Shown piece by piece: positions 27,401 through 39,679 of a DNA stretch of 64,000 nt (the stretch's first letter is position 1; each line of letters starts with the position of its first letter). The position numbers and the translations under genes are program-made. This stretch comes from Dimargaris cristalligena (Eukaryota > Kickxellomycota > Dimargaritomycetes > Dimargaritales > Dimargaritaceae), in contig JANBQC010000074.1 of assembly GCA_027576995.1 (NCBI GenBank), positions 1-64,000 on the forward strand. The letters run 5' to 3'. The notes beneath the pieces are model-generated. The model searched no databases and was not told where the DNA came from. It worked only from the letters and a program-made list of their open reading frames with translations.

Positions 27401-29226
27401 GTAGAAGCGGCAACGGTCGCCGATGGAGTGGAAGGTGGTTGGGAATTGGACGCAGTATCGCCTGACAGATTGGCACCTTCCTGCCCGACAGTCTCACGAT
27501 ACACGGCCGCATCAACTAGCTTGAGAAAAGTAACATTGTGAGTGCTGAGGGGTAGAGCCGGGGGCAAATCACTGGTTGAGCCGAGAAGTATGGCAGGCAC
27601 GTATTATGTGTAATGTGGGAGCCATGGTAAAGTAGCACATTAAATTAGAAAACAATCGTTGTAATTTCAGTTTGCAGACGCCCCGTGAATAGCCGGATGC
27701 ATAATGGGCATCCAAAAGCAGATGGTATAGAAGGGAGGTGTGTACTTGCTGGTTCAGAATCCACGCAAAAAAACAGTGGCCCGAAAATCGGGCGATGCTA
27801 ACCGATTTAATGCAGACCGGCTGGGAAATCTAAGTGCCGGTTTAATCGAACCACACAATCAGTCAACTAGCGCCGCCCGGAAACCACTAAATCAGACGAT
27901 ACAGACAATGGTTCATTACTAACGTATCAACTTACCTTAGTCGTAGATCCGCCAGCTGATAGTACACCTCTAGGGCGATCCCAGAAGTAGCAATCTCTTT
28001 AATAAGCGAGAAGGTAATGTCGAATACGAGATTTTCGTCGTTGGTATAATGGTCCGCCGAATAATCTAGCAGGGTTCGAAGAATATCAGTCCCGGTCGGG
28101 TGGGTAAATAGCTGTTGGCAGGCTTGGGTATTACGTGCAACCATGCTGATGAGCAGAATCGCAGATACTTCTTTGATCCGCGGGTTCCCCAGCAACATGT
28201 AACGTCTGAGGAATAGTACGATATATGGTAAAATACGCATTAGTTGGATGGAAACATCAATGAAGTAAAATTATCTCTGAATAGATTTTAATATTGATCT
28301 AATAGGACGTTTCTTAGAGTGGGATACGGTAGCCAGAAAACAGCTATAGTCGGCTCAACGGACCTTTGTAAAGTCCGTGTACGTATAAATATGGGGTAAT
28401 TGATAGTTACCTTAATGAAGGGTCTTCTGATTTCTCCGCTGATTCCAGCCACAAGGGCAATAAACGGAGTTGGGTTTCCGGGTTATTGGTTACCATGTTG
28501 CTGAGGGTCTGCAGCCCCATCAATATGGCACTGGCATCTATCAGAATTGCAATTGGATTTTAAAATGGGCGGTGTATCAGAATTAGGCACCACTAATGGC
28601 ATACTGTATTGGTGTAGTTAATTGAACTATACCCCGGGATGGGTACGGCCGTATACGCGCATAGTAATAAAAGTATAGTTGCGTATAATGGCAAATATAA
28701 CAATACCCGGCACTTTAGTGATTCCAAATTTACCCACTTTGATCGGTTAAGGGACGAACATGGCTCAATTGATCCAGCCGGGACTTGATTTCCGAAGCCG
28801 CGCTTGTGCTGAGAAGGAAAATGGCAACGTATATGTGTAGATAATTGGGGATTAATTATACATGATATTGCAACCTAGGGCACGATGACTAGTGGGGAGG
28901 GTGCTACTGTCATCTATTGGAATAAAGTATAATTACAGCGCATTTAAAGTAAGTATAAATTATATAGCCCGAGGCAAAATCACCTACGCAAAGTGAAACT
29001 GATATTCGGGTCCTTGGGCACACTGGTTCCGAATGCGAAGGCATTCAGACCGAAAGTCGGCCAGCGGGCATTCGAGTAGTGAACAGGCGTTGGTTGGGCT
29101 CATAATAGTGACTGCGTGAGAAAGTTCCGGTGTTAAAGTAATGAAGGGTGAAAAGAGGACGCAATGGCCTTGGGTATTATCAATGCGGGATAAAATAAAG
29201 TGAATTGCTGGTAAAAAAACATGCAT
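24421..29226 (-). CDS. Ataxin-10 / CTR86 homologue, at least nine exons
   Basis: Armadillo-like repeat protein of the ataxin-10 family, linked in other eukaryotes to cytokinesis and cell survival. In-phase exons: 29226(or 29103)-28988, 28808-28738, 28537-28411, 28205-27936, 27544-26997, then 26158-25989, 25356-25293 and 24602-24421. Joined, they restore family blocks: LRIRNQCAQGPEYQ, LQTLSNMVTNNPETQ, FIKRDLIAIIGNLCHEN, then CNIDENNPY spliced to IKEYAILALKYLLQGNPANQ, the hallmark of the C-terminal ataxin-10 domain. An exon is also expected within 26904-26559, but it contains an in-frame TAG (26686-26684) and its end does not join in phase, so the model there is unsettled. The 5' end is also uncertain. 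The last intron is about 690 nt and no gene was recognised in it. Confidence 0.87.
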
Positions 29227-29824
29227 GTGGCTGGTTCCTCATTGCAGCCGAGAAACTGACGTTCCTTGAAGCGGTGGGTGAAAAAACAAGCTAAGCAACC
29301 CACGCCATGGTATGGCCTAAGGAGCACGTGATAGGCGTGCCTTGATCATCATCGACCAGGATTGTTTTCATTTGGGTATTTGTTTACGTATTGAATAAGC
29401 CGCCAACCGCTTGGGTGGCATCGGGGGGGGTTTCGCCGAATTGTGGCGGACTGAATGGACTGGACATCCCCTCTGCTTGTGCCTAGCCGGGCCGAAATAA
29501 GAGGTCATGGAATTGACAAGACTTAGTCCCACCATTGGCCACACCAGTGCTGGCGGCCGTCGTTTTCTCTCCACCTTCCAGACACTTGTTCCACCCATTA
29601 AAGGCCCTCCGTTTCGTTGCGTTGGAAAACTTGCCATAGATTTCGTCACTCAACGGTCCAATTCGCTACTGTCTCTCTGAACCCTCACCACGCACCTGGG
29701 TTACTTGTCCTCCATCTTGCCCCAACTTATATATATATATATATATTTCTATTTTGCCCCCTTTTCCCCAAAGGTCGCCAAAGACCTCGGCTGATTAAAA
29801 GCCCCTCCCACGCCAACAGTAAAC
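29227..29824. promoter_or_regulatory. Divergent promoter region between the ataxin-10 homologue and borealin
   Basis: About 600 bases separate the two divergent starts. A TA run at 29729-29746 lies about 80 bases before the borealin ATG and may serve as its TATA region. No other element is identified. Confidence 0.35.
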
Positions 29825-31827
29825 ATGGTCACTCGGACCAGAGGTCGTCAAGTTCTTCACTCCATCGACAGCGCAACCGATGTGGAGTCCCAATCCGACT
29901 CCCATTCCGTACGCGTCAGGTCCCGTTCACCAGGTCGGGGAACCGAAGAACCAGTAGCAAATGTCGGCAACTCTCGCGCCCTTCCCGCCGCCTGGCTGGT
30001 TGAACACCATGGTGGGGACACCGATGGCCCCCAGATGCCCTCGCTGGCGGAGGGGGGGAGTCAGCCCCACGGTTCCCCTTCAGTGGACGACGGCGAGCAA
30101 ACTCTGTCGGTTAAGCGGGGCCGACAAGTCCTGGCCCAATACCGGAGCGAGTCGAGCCAGCGCCACCCAGCCCATGTCATTCATTCCGCCGACATGACCG
30201 CTGTGGATGAATCCCAAGGAATGCCCACTGTGCCCAACGGGGTATCTCCTCTTTTGGGCCACCCGTCAACTTCTACACCATCCCATACCAACAAACCAAT
30301 GGCAAGTATCGGATCTATATCCAGTATATCACACATCAAACGGCCATCCGATGCGGTAGTTCCGTCCGTCGACTCTACGTTCCATCGCAATCTTCTGGCG
30401 GCGAATAGGGGGCGACCAGCCATACCCCATAAACTTACCGACGCCGAAAAGCGGGCCATGATTGAGAATCTAGAATTCGAAGGTAAGCCTCTCCCCCCAA
30501 AGACGATATAGCAGTGATTCGAAAAGTGCTCGGCGTCAGACGCTTGGGCGACTTCATACTTCCTATCAAACCCCATTTCATAATATATGTACGTGGGCTT
30601 TCAATGGCTTCAATGGTACCAGCCACTTTAGTACTCTATCACTGACCAGCTTTATGCCCCCTCCACTATTGCTACGTACACCATTTTACAGTCAATGACC
30701 GTGTCCAACGCCTCCGGTCTAATGATAAGTGGCTACAGGAATCGCTGAAACTCAGGTGCGAACTAGATCTGAGTGTATTCCCCAAAGACGTCCGTAATCT
30801 GACCATGAAGGACTTTTGCCTACATTATAACGGATCGATCAACGAATACATGCACCAACAAGCCTCCCAGCGCATCCGCGCGTTCAAATTGCCCGTTACT
30901 CCCGACATCATTAAAAAGCGCAAATTTATGGAGTCAAGTTTGGGCCCGCGGATTGCCCAACCCGCCTTGGTGCGACCCGTGGCACATGGTGCCCGGGTCC
31001 CACCCGCGAGCCATCGAAACCCGGCCAGCCAACTGCCGGCCCCGCCGTCTGTTCGCCGTCCTTTAGCCAAACTCCCTCCGTCCCAACTGCCTATACCCAC
31101 CCCGGCGACTCGGCGGATCCACCGTATTGCCGGGATTTCCCAAACCCCGGCTGGGAGCAAAAGTGCAATACGGCCCCCCACCTTACCCCTGTTCTCCCCT
31201 AAATTATCTAAATCACCCTACCTAAAAAAGCTAAAGGTCACTACCCCCATCAAAGTCACCGATATTAACCAGAATCTCCAGGACCCCACCGGTAGTAGTA
31301 CTAATATGCCCCCCAAACTTACCATCGTGAAAGGGCGACCACCGCGGGCGATTGGTAAAAAGGGTGCCGTACGCATTACTCGTAAAGTCGTCAAACCGAA
31401 ATCCTCGGCCAAAAGCTTGGCCGATGAACAGCCCACCAAACGGAGGCGACGGTCTACCGTTAGCAAAGAGAATGTACCCCCAACCTCGGCCACCCCCACT
31501 GATTGGGAAAATGACCCCCCGACCTTACCGAATGATCCAACCGAGAAAATCGACCGGACGGACTCGGTCCGCCGCTCGAAACGCTCATCGGTGGGCAGCA
31601 ATAAAACCACCGGTACAACCACCTCCAACGCACCCGAAAGTCAACCCGGTTCCGCCGCGTCCACTATCTCCAAGGCTTCGACAAGCAGTAGACGAACATC
31701 ATCGGGCCATCGGGCCGCTGATCGGGCTGCCCTCGCGCTGTACACTAAAGATAAAGGCAAGCCCAAGCTGAAGTCGGGCCGAGGTAGTAGTGGAACCAAG
31801 GTGGCCCGGTCCAACTCACGGAAGTAA
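29825..31827 (+). CDS. Borealin / Nbl1-like subunit of the chromosomal passenger complex
   Basis: Likely CPC subunit that bundles with survivin and INCENP helices at centromeres to direct Aurora kinase. Exons 29825-30482 and 30692-31827 join in phase 1 (G plus TC gives Val), giving 597 residues. The borealin N-terminal domain spans the junction at about residues 204-275: LTDAEKRAMIENLEFE, then VNDRVQRLRSND and LPKxVR-like FPKDVRNLTMKDFCLHY. The domain normally sits at the very N terminus; here about 200 disordered Ser/Pro-rich residues come first. The long C-terminal part is basic and rich in Pro, Ser, Thr and Lys, which would suit chromatin binding and phosphorylation. The family call rests on this one domain. 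Confidence 0.75.
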
Positions 31828-32527
31828 TTAAAGCCTCTATATTATTACATCTATCTGGTGTGGGTTATTTAGACTAGAAAATATTATTTGGGAGGATAGG
31901 CGAAGCACGGGCCGAGGGTAATATGTAGCTAGCCTCCGCCTACCCTCCCACACGTACACATACACACATATATATATATATGTGACTGAATATCTATGTG
32001 GCTTTATTTCCATGGCATATCTTCCCGTATCCCCATCATTATTATTATTTCGCTCTGGAGTTCCATATAAACGATTTTTAATGTTATATTTATCAACAGG
32101 CACCAACCTGCACCCTGACTGAATGACCACATCACTCTATTTACGCATTAACCTATACCAATGAAATATTATATCAGTATTGCTTATTGATAGGCGACTT
32201 TGCTTCGAGATAAGCAGCTAGGATTCGCATATTTCCCTTTTCTTCCCACCCGGTACTGTAATTTCCTATAAATTATACCTTTATACCCTACTCATTATCA
32301 TACTGGACAATCTCTAATCTGCCACACGACTGCACATAAATAAAATCACTCAATATTCTCTCGCTATTTACCTTTAGGGTTATGTTAAATGAATTGCTTT
32401 AGGTGGAATGTTATAACGAGCCGGCCCTATCCAGATAATAGGGGGGGGGCTCTGATTGAAATCCGGCCATTGGAATTCGGGTGTATAAATACAAAAAAAA
32501 GGGGGGCAGGGAGCAAAGTCTGCCTAA
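31828..32527. other. Convergent intergenic region
   Basis: Short 3' flanks of borealin and CSN7. It contains a 20-base palindromic CA/TA/TG block at 31965-31984 but nothing coding. Confidence 0.5.
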
Positions 32528-34028
32528 CTAGGGTGTAGCCAGGGCCACCAGGCGGTGCAAAATTTGCAGGGAAGCATGCTCTTCATCCTGGACTCCCTGC
32601 AGGTCCTGCGGTAATTTGTACCCCTCATCGACCGTATCAAGGGCCAAGACGTCGGCCGGATCATTGGCGGGTTTCTTCGGTTGGTTATGGGTGCGCCAAG
32701 CGTCGAGATCGACAATGGACCGCTCTAGCTCATTGACTAGGTTCTTAGTGGTAGAAGACCTAGAAAAAGTGGACCCATCATGCCGGCAACGGAATCATAA
32801 TTCAAAGGCACAATTCGAAAATTAGTGTCAATGTGGGGAAGGAGGGAAACCATATAAAAAAATCCGGCAATGTAGGAGGACCTTCAATTGTAGTAATATG
32901 TATTTTAGAGCAGTCGTGGGGGTGGGGTGAGTTAGGGGGTACTTCGGATGGAAAAATATGACTTACCACTCCTCAATAGCCTGGCTTATCCCAGTCAGAT
33001 CACGGTCAATGACCACTTCCCGACTAACAGCAAAGTCGATATACAGTGTCCGCTGGCTTTGGGACAGTTTTCCCTTAATGATTCCCTGGTAAATGAGATC
33101 GGTTAGCAGGTTCTCCAGGTGATCGGAATCCTCGATATCAAGTGGGCCCATTAGGTCAGTAAACAATAGGGTCTATTGGGGATGTGCGCCATTCAGGGTT
33201 GGTGTAAGTAGGTAAACGGGACAAGGCAGTCGATGGGTTAGAGGGTTATATATATATACGTTGCTTATTATAGCCACTGCTAGCCATGTCGCATCAGGAC
33301 TATCATTGGTATATAGTTATCTGGTGAAATTAACCTACTTGCTGACCCTCGGCAATTGAGAGGATGGATAACTGCTTCAGCTTAGCCTCTTGTTGGGGTG
33401 ATAGCATAATCTTCAAGTCGGACTCGGCTATAGTTGGAAATTGGGATCGAAACAATTAAGTAGGTGGTAAATGGCCCAACTAGATTGAGTCACTATCTGC
33501 ATTCTTCCTAGTCAACGTGGCCAATTTTAAGTGGGCCCGCTGGGCGAACTCAAGGGTTTCGCTCATTTATTCTACGGACAGTTGGCTTACCTTTCCACTC
33601 ACGCCAAGTACCGAAGGCAAAGGTTGTCAATAGACGGTGATACGCCTGGGTTTCGGGATCATCAGCCAACTAGGTTGGTGGCCACGGGTTTCGGTTCCGA
33701 AGGAAAGTAAAGAGATATTATAAGGATAATGCGAGAACTGCTAAGTAATTAATTCGGACTTGGATACAGTTGTAAGGCATTCCTTCTATTCGACCTTCTA
33801 ATGCAGGAAAATGGCACCCGTCCTGGTAAACGGACACCCACTTTGGAATAGGAGCACACTTACCAACTGAACGGTGGGGTGGCGGAGCAACTCGGCAAAT
33901 AGGTAAACCCCTGGGGCGGCCAGGACTCGTTGAATAATAGCTAGGGTTCGGGCAGCATCGGTTGGTTTGGCTTCCAATTGGTCTAAATAGATGCGAGCAT
34001 GGCTCTCGAGCTGGGTAAAGATATCCAT
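32528..34028 (-). CDS. CSN7: COP9 signalosome subunit 7 (PCI domain), five exons
   Basis: PCI-domain scaffold subunit of the COP9 signalosome, which removes NEDD8 from cullins. Exons 34028-33864, 33669-33591, 33427-33339, 33172-32967 and 32759-32528 all have GT-AG borders and compatible phases, giving 256 residues, close to the roughly 260-275 of animal CSN7. Recognisable blocks: IQRVLAAPGVYLFAELL, then LLTTFAFGTWREWK, LSPQQEAKLKQLSILSIAE, and the winged-helix part with LENLLTDLIYQGIIKGKLSQ and YIDFAVSREV, followed by an acidic coiled tail. It is divergent from eL34 and convergent with borealin. The symbol follows the family; a CSN7A/B split does not apply in fungi. Confidence 0.92.
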
Positions 34029-35124
34029 GATTGTTCAAGGGTCGCCAAGAAGAAATGGGTGGGGGGGCAGGTGGGGAGGCGGGGTAGTCAAGTAACGGAT
34101 AAAATGAGCGAGGAATGGCAGAAAACTGGGACAGTTGGCTGAGAAATGGGGTATTTGGAGGGGAAGCACAAGTGGTGTCTGCCACTTTCAAGGTCTGTCT
34201 GAATGGAAGAGTGCGTGCCTTGCTTTGTCTTTCGTAGTATTGTGAGCCACTGAACCTCCGAGAATATCACTGCGAAATAATGGCTGCTAACTGTCATCCA
34301 AGGAGGTAAATAGCACGTACATCATCCAGGCCCTTCAGCAATTCCAATCTAATCACGTGTTAGCGGTGGATTAGTGGCCAATGCAGCTTTCTACTAGCCC
34401 ATATTCTCTATTCTTATCACACCACACAACCCCGGCCCTTTTGCGGTAATGTAGGGCACAAGTGGATTGATTGTATAAGACAATCAAAGTGTTCGGCTAG
34501 CCGCGGTTACCTCCTCTTTACTTCCCTGAATCTACGTTAGCCCTCGTCGGTCGATAGGTATGTATACCTCGACGATACTTTTCTCAACTACCCCGTAATC
34601 GATGCCGAAGGCGACCTACCCCCGCGTACGACATCGCTATGGAACCGAACGAGCAGGCTGACCAACTGCCGAAATCCTCCCTTACTCATCCTGCACACCC
34701 ATCCATCCATCCGCATACTCGAACTGCCCAGGCTTTCAGACTTGCAACGCTCCGGAACCAGTTTCGTACAGTGTGGATATCGGGGACTTATCGATGTTGG
34801 ATGGATGTATCGGCAGCGGTAGCCCCGTCGTTTCAATGGTCGCGTCGCCTTCATATTGGTGGTGGATATATATACCTGACGTCTGATAGCCGTCGGTATA
34901 GTGTCTCGGCAAGCCCGTTGGGCGCCATGCTACGAGATTTGCCTAGGCGAATCCTAATGCCCCCTTCCTCATTCACACCCTCTAAATGCTCTGGCACTAA
35001 CCCCATGTTCATCCACCTGTATGATTTTTTTTTACAATACCCTCCTGCGACCTGAATCCCCTATCCTCCATCATCACTTTTTATTGTAGAATTCACCCCT
35101 CGCTTCACCGCCCAATAATTCGTC
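34029..35124. promoter_or_regulatory. Divergent upstream region of CSN7 and eL34
   Basis: About 1.1 kb. A short TATA-like stretch (ATATATATAC) lies near 34867. A T-rich tract ending in TTGTAG at about 35089 looks like a splice acceptor 36 bases before the eL34 ATG, so an intron in the 5' UTR is likely. No convincing gene is seen in the 138-codon frame at 34639-35055. Confidence 0.35.
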
Positions 35125-35460
35125 ATGGCCCCGCGTGTTACCTACCGTCGTCGCAAGACCTTCCAGACCAAGTCTAACCGCGTCAAGAAGGTGAAGACCC
35201 CCGGTGGTCGTCTGGTCTTCCAGTACGTGAACAAGCCCGCCAAGGGTCCCCACTGCGGTGACTGTAACATCCGTCTGTCCGGTACCCCCGCCCTCCGCCC
35301 CCGCGAGTACGCTCGTCTGTCTCACTGCAAGAAGTCCGTGTCCCGCGCTTATGGTGGCAGTCGTTGTGCTAACTGCGTCCGTACCCGTATTGTGCGTGCT
35401 TTCCTGATTGAAGAGCAGAAGATCGTCAAGAAGGTGCTCAAGTCTTCCGGCCGGGCCTAA
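35125..35460 (+). CDS. RPL34: 60S ribosomal protein eL34
   Basis: Structural protein of the large ribosomal subunit. The 111-residue frame is complete and matches eL34 along its length: MAPRVTYRRRKTFQTKSNRV at the N terminus, KTPGGRLVFQYVNKPAK, and the zinc-binding cysteines in GPHCGDC and GGSRCANCVRTRIVRAFL. Codons end mostly in C or G, a bias much stronger than in neighbouring genes and expected for a highly expressed ribosomal protein. No intron lies inside the coding region, but the leader probably has one. It is slightly shorter than the budding-yeast protein at the C terminus. Confidence 0.98.
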   Translation: MAPRVTYRRRKTFQTKSNRVKKVKTPGGRLVFQYVNKPAKGPHCGDCNIRLSGTPALRPREYARLSHCKKSVSRAYGGSRCANCVRTRIVRAFLIEEQKIVKKVLKSSGRA

Positions 35461-36950
35461 ACCCACCAATCCACATATCACCTCACACACCTATCTTCCC
35501 TTGTTGTTTGTTGTCCACTTTCAACATTCCCCTCCCCACCCCTTCTAAACTATTCACGCCCTTTTTTAGTATCGTCTTATAAAATGTACGCATGATCATC
35601 AATCAGGGCGGACAGGGGGTTCAGTAATCAATTACTCGAGGGGCCGAATAGTCGCCGCCAATAAAGAATGATACTAGATAGTGTTTTGTATTTTATAGCT
35701 TCTTGCCGTAATTGTTTTCTGTTGGCCATGGTGTGCTATTAGAAGCCGGTTGTCGGGGTACGGATAATACTATTTTAGAGTTATTGGGTAAATAGCCCTG
35801 GGTTAAAGAAGAGGTGCCCTTGTTTCGATCAGATAGTCCTAAGGGACTCTTCAGCATAACTCCCTAGTCGGCACATTCATGCGACTTGTGTCGATAGTAT
35901 ATCCATCATCTAAAAAATGGGGTCCAGCTGGACCGTGTACAATGTCGTTGTTTCGTCATTCAAGTGGCGTTCATTAAATTAATTGCAATTTAGCGGCTGT
36001 GCTAACCAAGACAATGGTTCAAATTATTGGTGAAGTAAGGTTTAGCGGCCAAAGTGTGTCTGAAATGGCTATGTTTGTGATAGTTAATGTGTGACTATAT
36101 AAGCCTTGTCTGTCGTTCCCGTCAGCACTGTCAACCTGCTCTATCCACGCGTCTTGGTCCGCCTGTTCAACCAATTAAGAATGATTGAAGTACTTTTTGG
36201 CCTCGTTTGTATTTATTTTGGATCCAGGGTATCCTCTTTGGAACATGATAGTGTTATTCAGCAGCATATTTGGTTGCGCAATACTACATATCTATTCGAA
36301 GAAGGACCCCGTGAGGGTTAGGACAGCGAATAATTATGAATTGCGCTAATAGCCGGACTGATAGTAAGGTGTCTACGAGATGCTGCCGGGTTTTGTAACC
36401 TCAGTGGGCCTACATGTAAAGTCGATCCGGATTTATCTATGCGTTTGAAGGGATAGTATACTCGCGTGTATCACTTATAGATGGGTTGAAATTGTTAAAC
36501 CGAGTGATTGCGGGTGAATATACTTGAGGTAGTGTGTCAACTGTAAAACGGTTAAGGAGGAGGTCCCGGCACGTGATCATTATTTTGTAGGTATGCCTGT
36601 CGTGGAGAGCACAGTCAAAGCCACGGTCGTTTTATTACCAAAATTATATCCAGCATAATTAACCCGAAAAAATGAAATGCAATAGACACTACAGACAAAA
36701 CAGTATGGCAGCCCTAGTCGCAGTTTCTCCTCCAACTACCAAGCTCATTACGGCGGCGGGATTCTCACTCTCCGGTTCCCATTCCGAGAACCATACAAGA
36801 GTCCCCCAGTTTTATATATATACTTTTCCATTTCCAACCTAAATCACACTACCCGGGTCTGTTTACAGACCAGCTGCGATCATTAAGCGCATTGGTTTCA
36901 TTTTCCTCGGACAGTTTTATTCTTCTTCCTTTCTATAGTAACTTATCCCA
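35461..36950. other. Intergenic, 1.5 kb
   Basis: Lies between the tandem genes eL34 and the Has1-like gene. A TA run near 36815 (TTTATATATATAC) may be a TATA region about 130 bases before the next ATG. No gene is recognised. Confidence 0.4.
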
Positions 36951-39259
36951 TTGGTACTACTCAGTCCTATGAGTTCATCAACAGACGAGAACCAGGCCCT
37001 AGAGTTGTTAGCTCCCTTAGATACGAAGCAACAGCAGGACCATGAGGTCCCAGCGGGCGGACCGGAAGACCATGTGGACCCACCGCGCAAACCTACGATG
37101 GGCCCCATGCCCCCCGGGAAGAAAAAGCCATTACAACTGAGTGACCTTTCAGCTGGCACTCTTCATAGATTGGCAAAGGTAAAGAATAAACCGCTGACCC
37201 AGATTGAAATTTTACGTGGTTTGGTGTATCAAAAGGTCCATGACATGCTCACCCCGGAGATAATCGATAAAATACCTACCAGTGTACTGGATATTGTAAC
37301 CGGCAAGAAAACGATTGCCCAGTCGATTTGTGGCGATTCTTCCGACGATGAATTAGGGGACGAAAATGATTTAGTTGGGACAGCCGATCAGTCTAGTACC
37401 CAACTGGTCACTCTAAGTAAGTATATTTAAATATCTCTCTCGGCATGCTCGAAAAACACCAGGAACGTTGTGTAATAGTGCCGGTCGCTTTGTCCGCATT
37501 ATTGCATATTCCAGGACCAATTTATCTAACCACAGCTTCTCGAATATGCTTATTCATTCCATTAATTTATGACTCCCCTTATTTTTTAGAGCGGGATCGC
37601 CGGCCTTTCTTTACGGTGAACATGGTCCCTACGCTCCTACGTGCCGTGGACAAGGCGGGTTTCACGGCCATGACCGAACTTCAAGAGAAAGTTATCCCAC
37701 TGGCTATTATTGGGGCCGATGTTATGGTGGTGGCCAAGCCGGACTCGGGCCAAATCGCCGCCTTCCTAATCCCCGTTATCGAACACTTGATCACCCGGCC
37801 CTTCCCACCCCAAGACGGGATCGGGGCCCTGATTATAACACCAACGAAGCAATCGGCGGAACAAATCCACCGGGTCCTGGGCCAATTCCTGGTTAATCAA
37901 CAAAACCTATCGTCCGGATTGCTTATCGAGCGAGGCGTTTGGCAAACCGAAGTCGATGCCCTGCGGAAAGGCACCACCATTTTAGTGACCACCCCGGATC
38001 GGCTCGTGAAACACCTGGAGGTTACAGCAGGAGTAGTTATCCAAAACGCGCGGATGTTGGTTATTAACGAGGCGGACCAAATCCTGAGCTCGGGGGGTGG
38101 GGAGAGTCTCCGCCACATTATCAGTGCGATATCCCAAGTAAGCCCATCCGACCAACCCCGCCAATCCCTACTCTTTACCACCACCAAAACCACGGAAGTC
38201 GATGCTTTGGCCCCAACGGTGCTGCGCCGCCATTTTCGAACCGTGGGCATGCAGGATCCGGTGGCCGAGCCGAAAGAGACCATCCGGAACCACGGGTACG
38301 TGTTGGTCCGCTCGGCTGACCGGTTGATTCTCCTCCACAATATCCTGCAACGTTGCCCGAACCAGAAGGCCGTGGTGTTTGTCGCCTCCTCCGAAATGGC
38401 CACTCTGCTCCATTATTTACTCCCCCGTCTGGATCTACCCCAATCGGTTATCCTTCTCAACGACCAGCTGGGCCCCAGTGCGCGTCAGACTGCTTTGGAG
38501 GAATTCCAAGCCCCGACCCCACAGGGCATGGTCTTGATTACTACACATACCGCCACCCAAGACCCCCCTTTGACGGCGGCGGATTGGGGTATCCAATTCG
38601 AGGCCCCCAGTGATCCGGTCGCTTTCCCGCGCCATTTGAAGGGGGTGGACCGGTCCCTGCTGTTTCTGCTACCGAACGAACTGAATTTCCTCGAGGCGTT
38701 GAAGAAGCCGGAAGCTCCCCTTAGTGAGATGTGCATCTACCGAACCCCCAAGAAGGGCCAGTCCGGGGACGACCTGGTGTCACTGGCTTCGTTATCACCC
38801 AAAGCGGCTTCTTCTGCGGTCGTTTCGGCTCTACCGGATTTACAACCCCGCATCGACGAGTTGATCAATAGTAGTCGCGTGGCGCTGAACATGGCCCAGA
38901 CGGCCTACCGCACTTTTATCTTGGACTACCATGGCCGCACCAAAAAGAGCATCTTTAATATCACCAATCTGGATACCGTGGGCCTGGCCCAATCTTTGGC
39001 CTTCCAGAAAAAGCCCGCCCCTGCCCCTTCGGCGAAGGCTAAGACTGCTAAGGCCAAGGCACCCCTTAAGACGCCCGCCTCCAAATCGGTCAAAGCCGAC
39101 CAGGCGGCGAATCAGAAGAAGAGGCAAGCGGACAAGGATGTCAAGCATAACAACAATAAGGATGAGACGAATGATTCGAACGATACAGTTGGCAAGAAAA
39201 ATAAGAAACATAATAAGAAGCGGAAGACCGAGGGTGATTCTGCCGATTCAACGAAATAA
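36951..39259 (+). CDS. Has1/DDX18-like DEAD-box protein with degenerate catalytic motifs (pseudo-helicase)
   Basis: Exons 36951-37416 and 37590-39259 join in phase into 711 residues. A 150-residue Ser/Asp-rich N-terminal part precedes a full two-lobed helicase fold that aligns end to end with Has1/DDX18, the nucleolar DEAD-box helicase of 60S assembly. The catalytic motifs are altered. Motif I reads KPDSGQIAAF (about residues 205-214) instead of A-x-TGSGKT. DEAD is NEAD (about 315-318), SAT is TTT, the TDVAARGLD block is TTHTATQDPPL, and HRVGRTAR is RHLKGVDRS. Structural blocks around them are intact (AMTELQEKVIP, VTTPDRLVKHL, AVVFVASSEMATLLHYLL, FLLPNELNFLEALKKPEAPL). ATP hydrolysis is therefore unlikely. 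The Lys-rich tail resembles those of nucleolar proteins. The start could be the Met at 36951 or 36969. Confidence 0.85.
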
Positions 39260-39679
39260 TCAGAAAACTCGGACTAACATCAGTTTCATAGGAGCATTTC
39301 GGACATCCCCCCACCCCATGGGGCCTTCACCCACATAATCATAATTGTGACTGTTCCATTACATACCCCTCCATTATTCTTTATAGCGTCTTTTTCCATA
39401 AAAAATAAAAGTACAATACAATCTAATAAATAATAGGACGTTTTCTTCCCCTAAACTTTCCTCTGGATATTCCGAATGGTTACATGATTGTCAAGTCAAC
39501 CACCTACACCCAGTGAAAAATCTACAATAGCATAAGTCGAGCTATTATGACCACAAAAAAAAAACAACAAGAAACAAAGCCAAAAGCTCTTCTTATATTA
39601 ATGAGTCGTGTCTTTCTAAAAAGAATAAACAAGTATAACGTTCATGGGATATCGTGGTGGTAAGTATCCGCGAAGGTGT

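Noticed and set aside
35074..35490. 138-codon frame on the minus strand over eL34
   Set aside because: It is antisense to a highly biased ribosomal protein gene, which commonly creates long open antisense frames.
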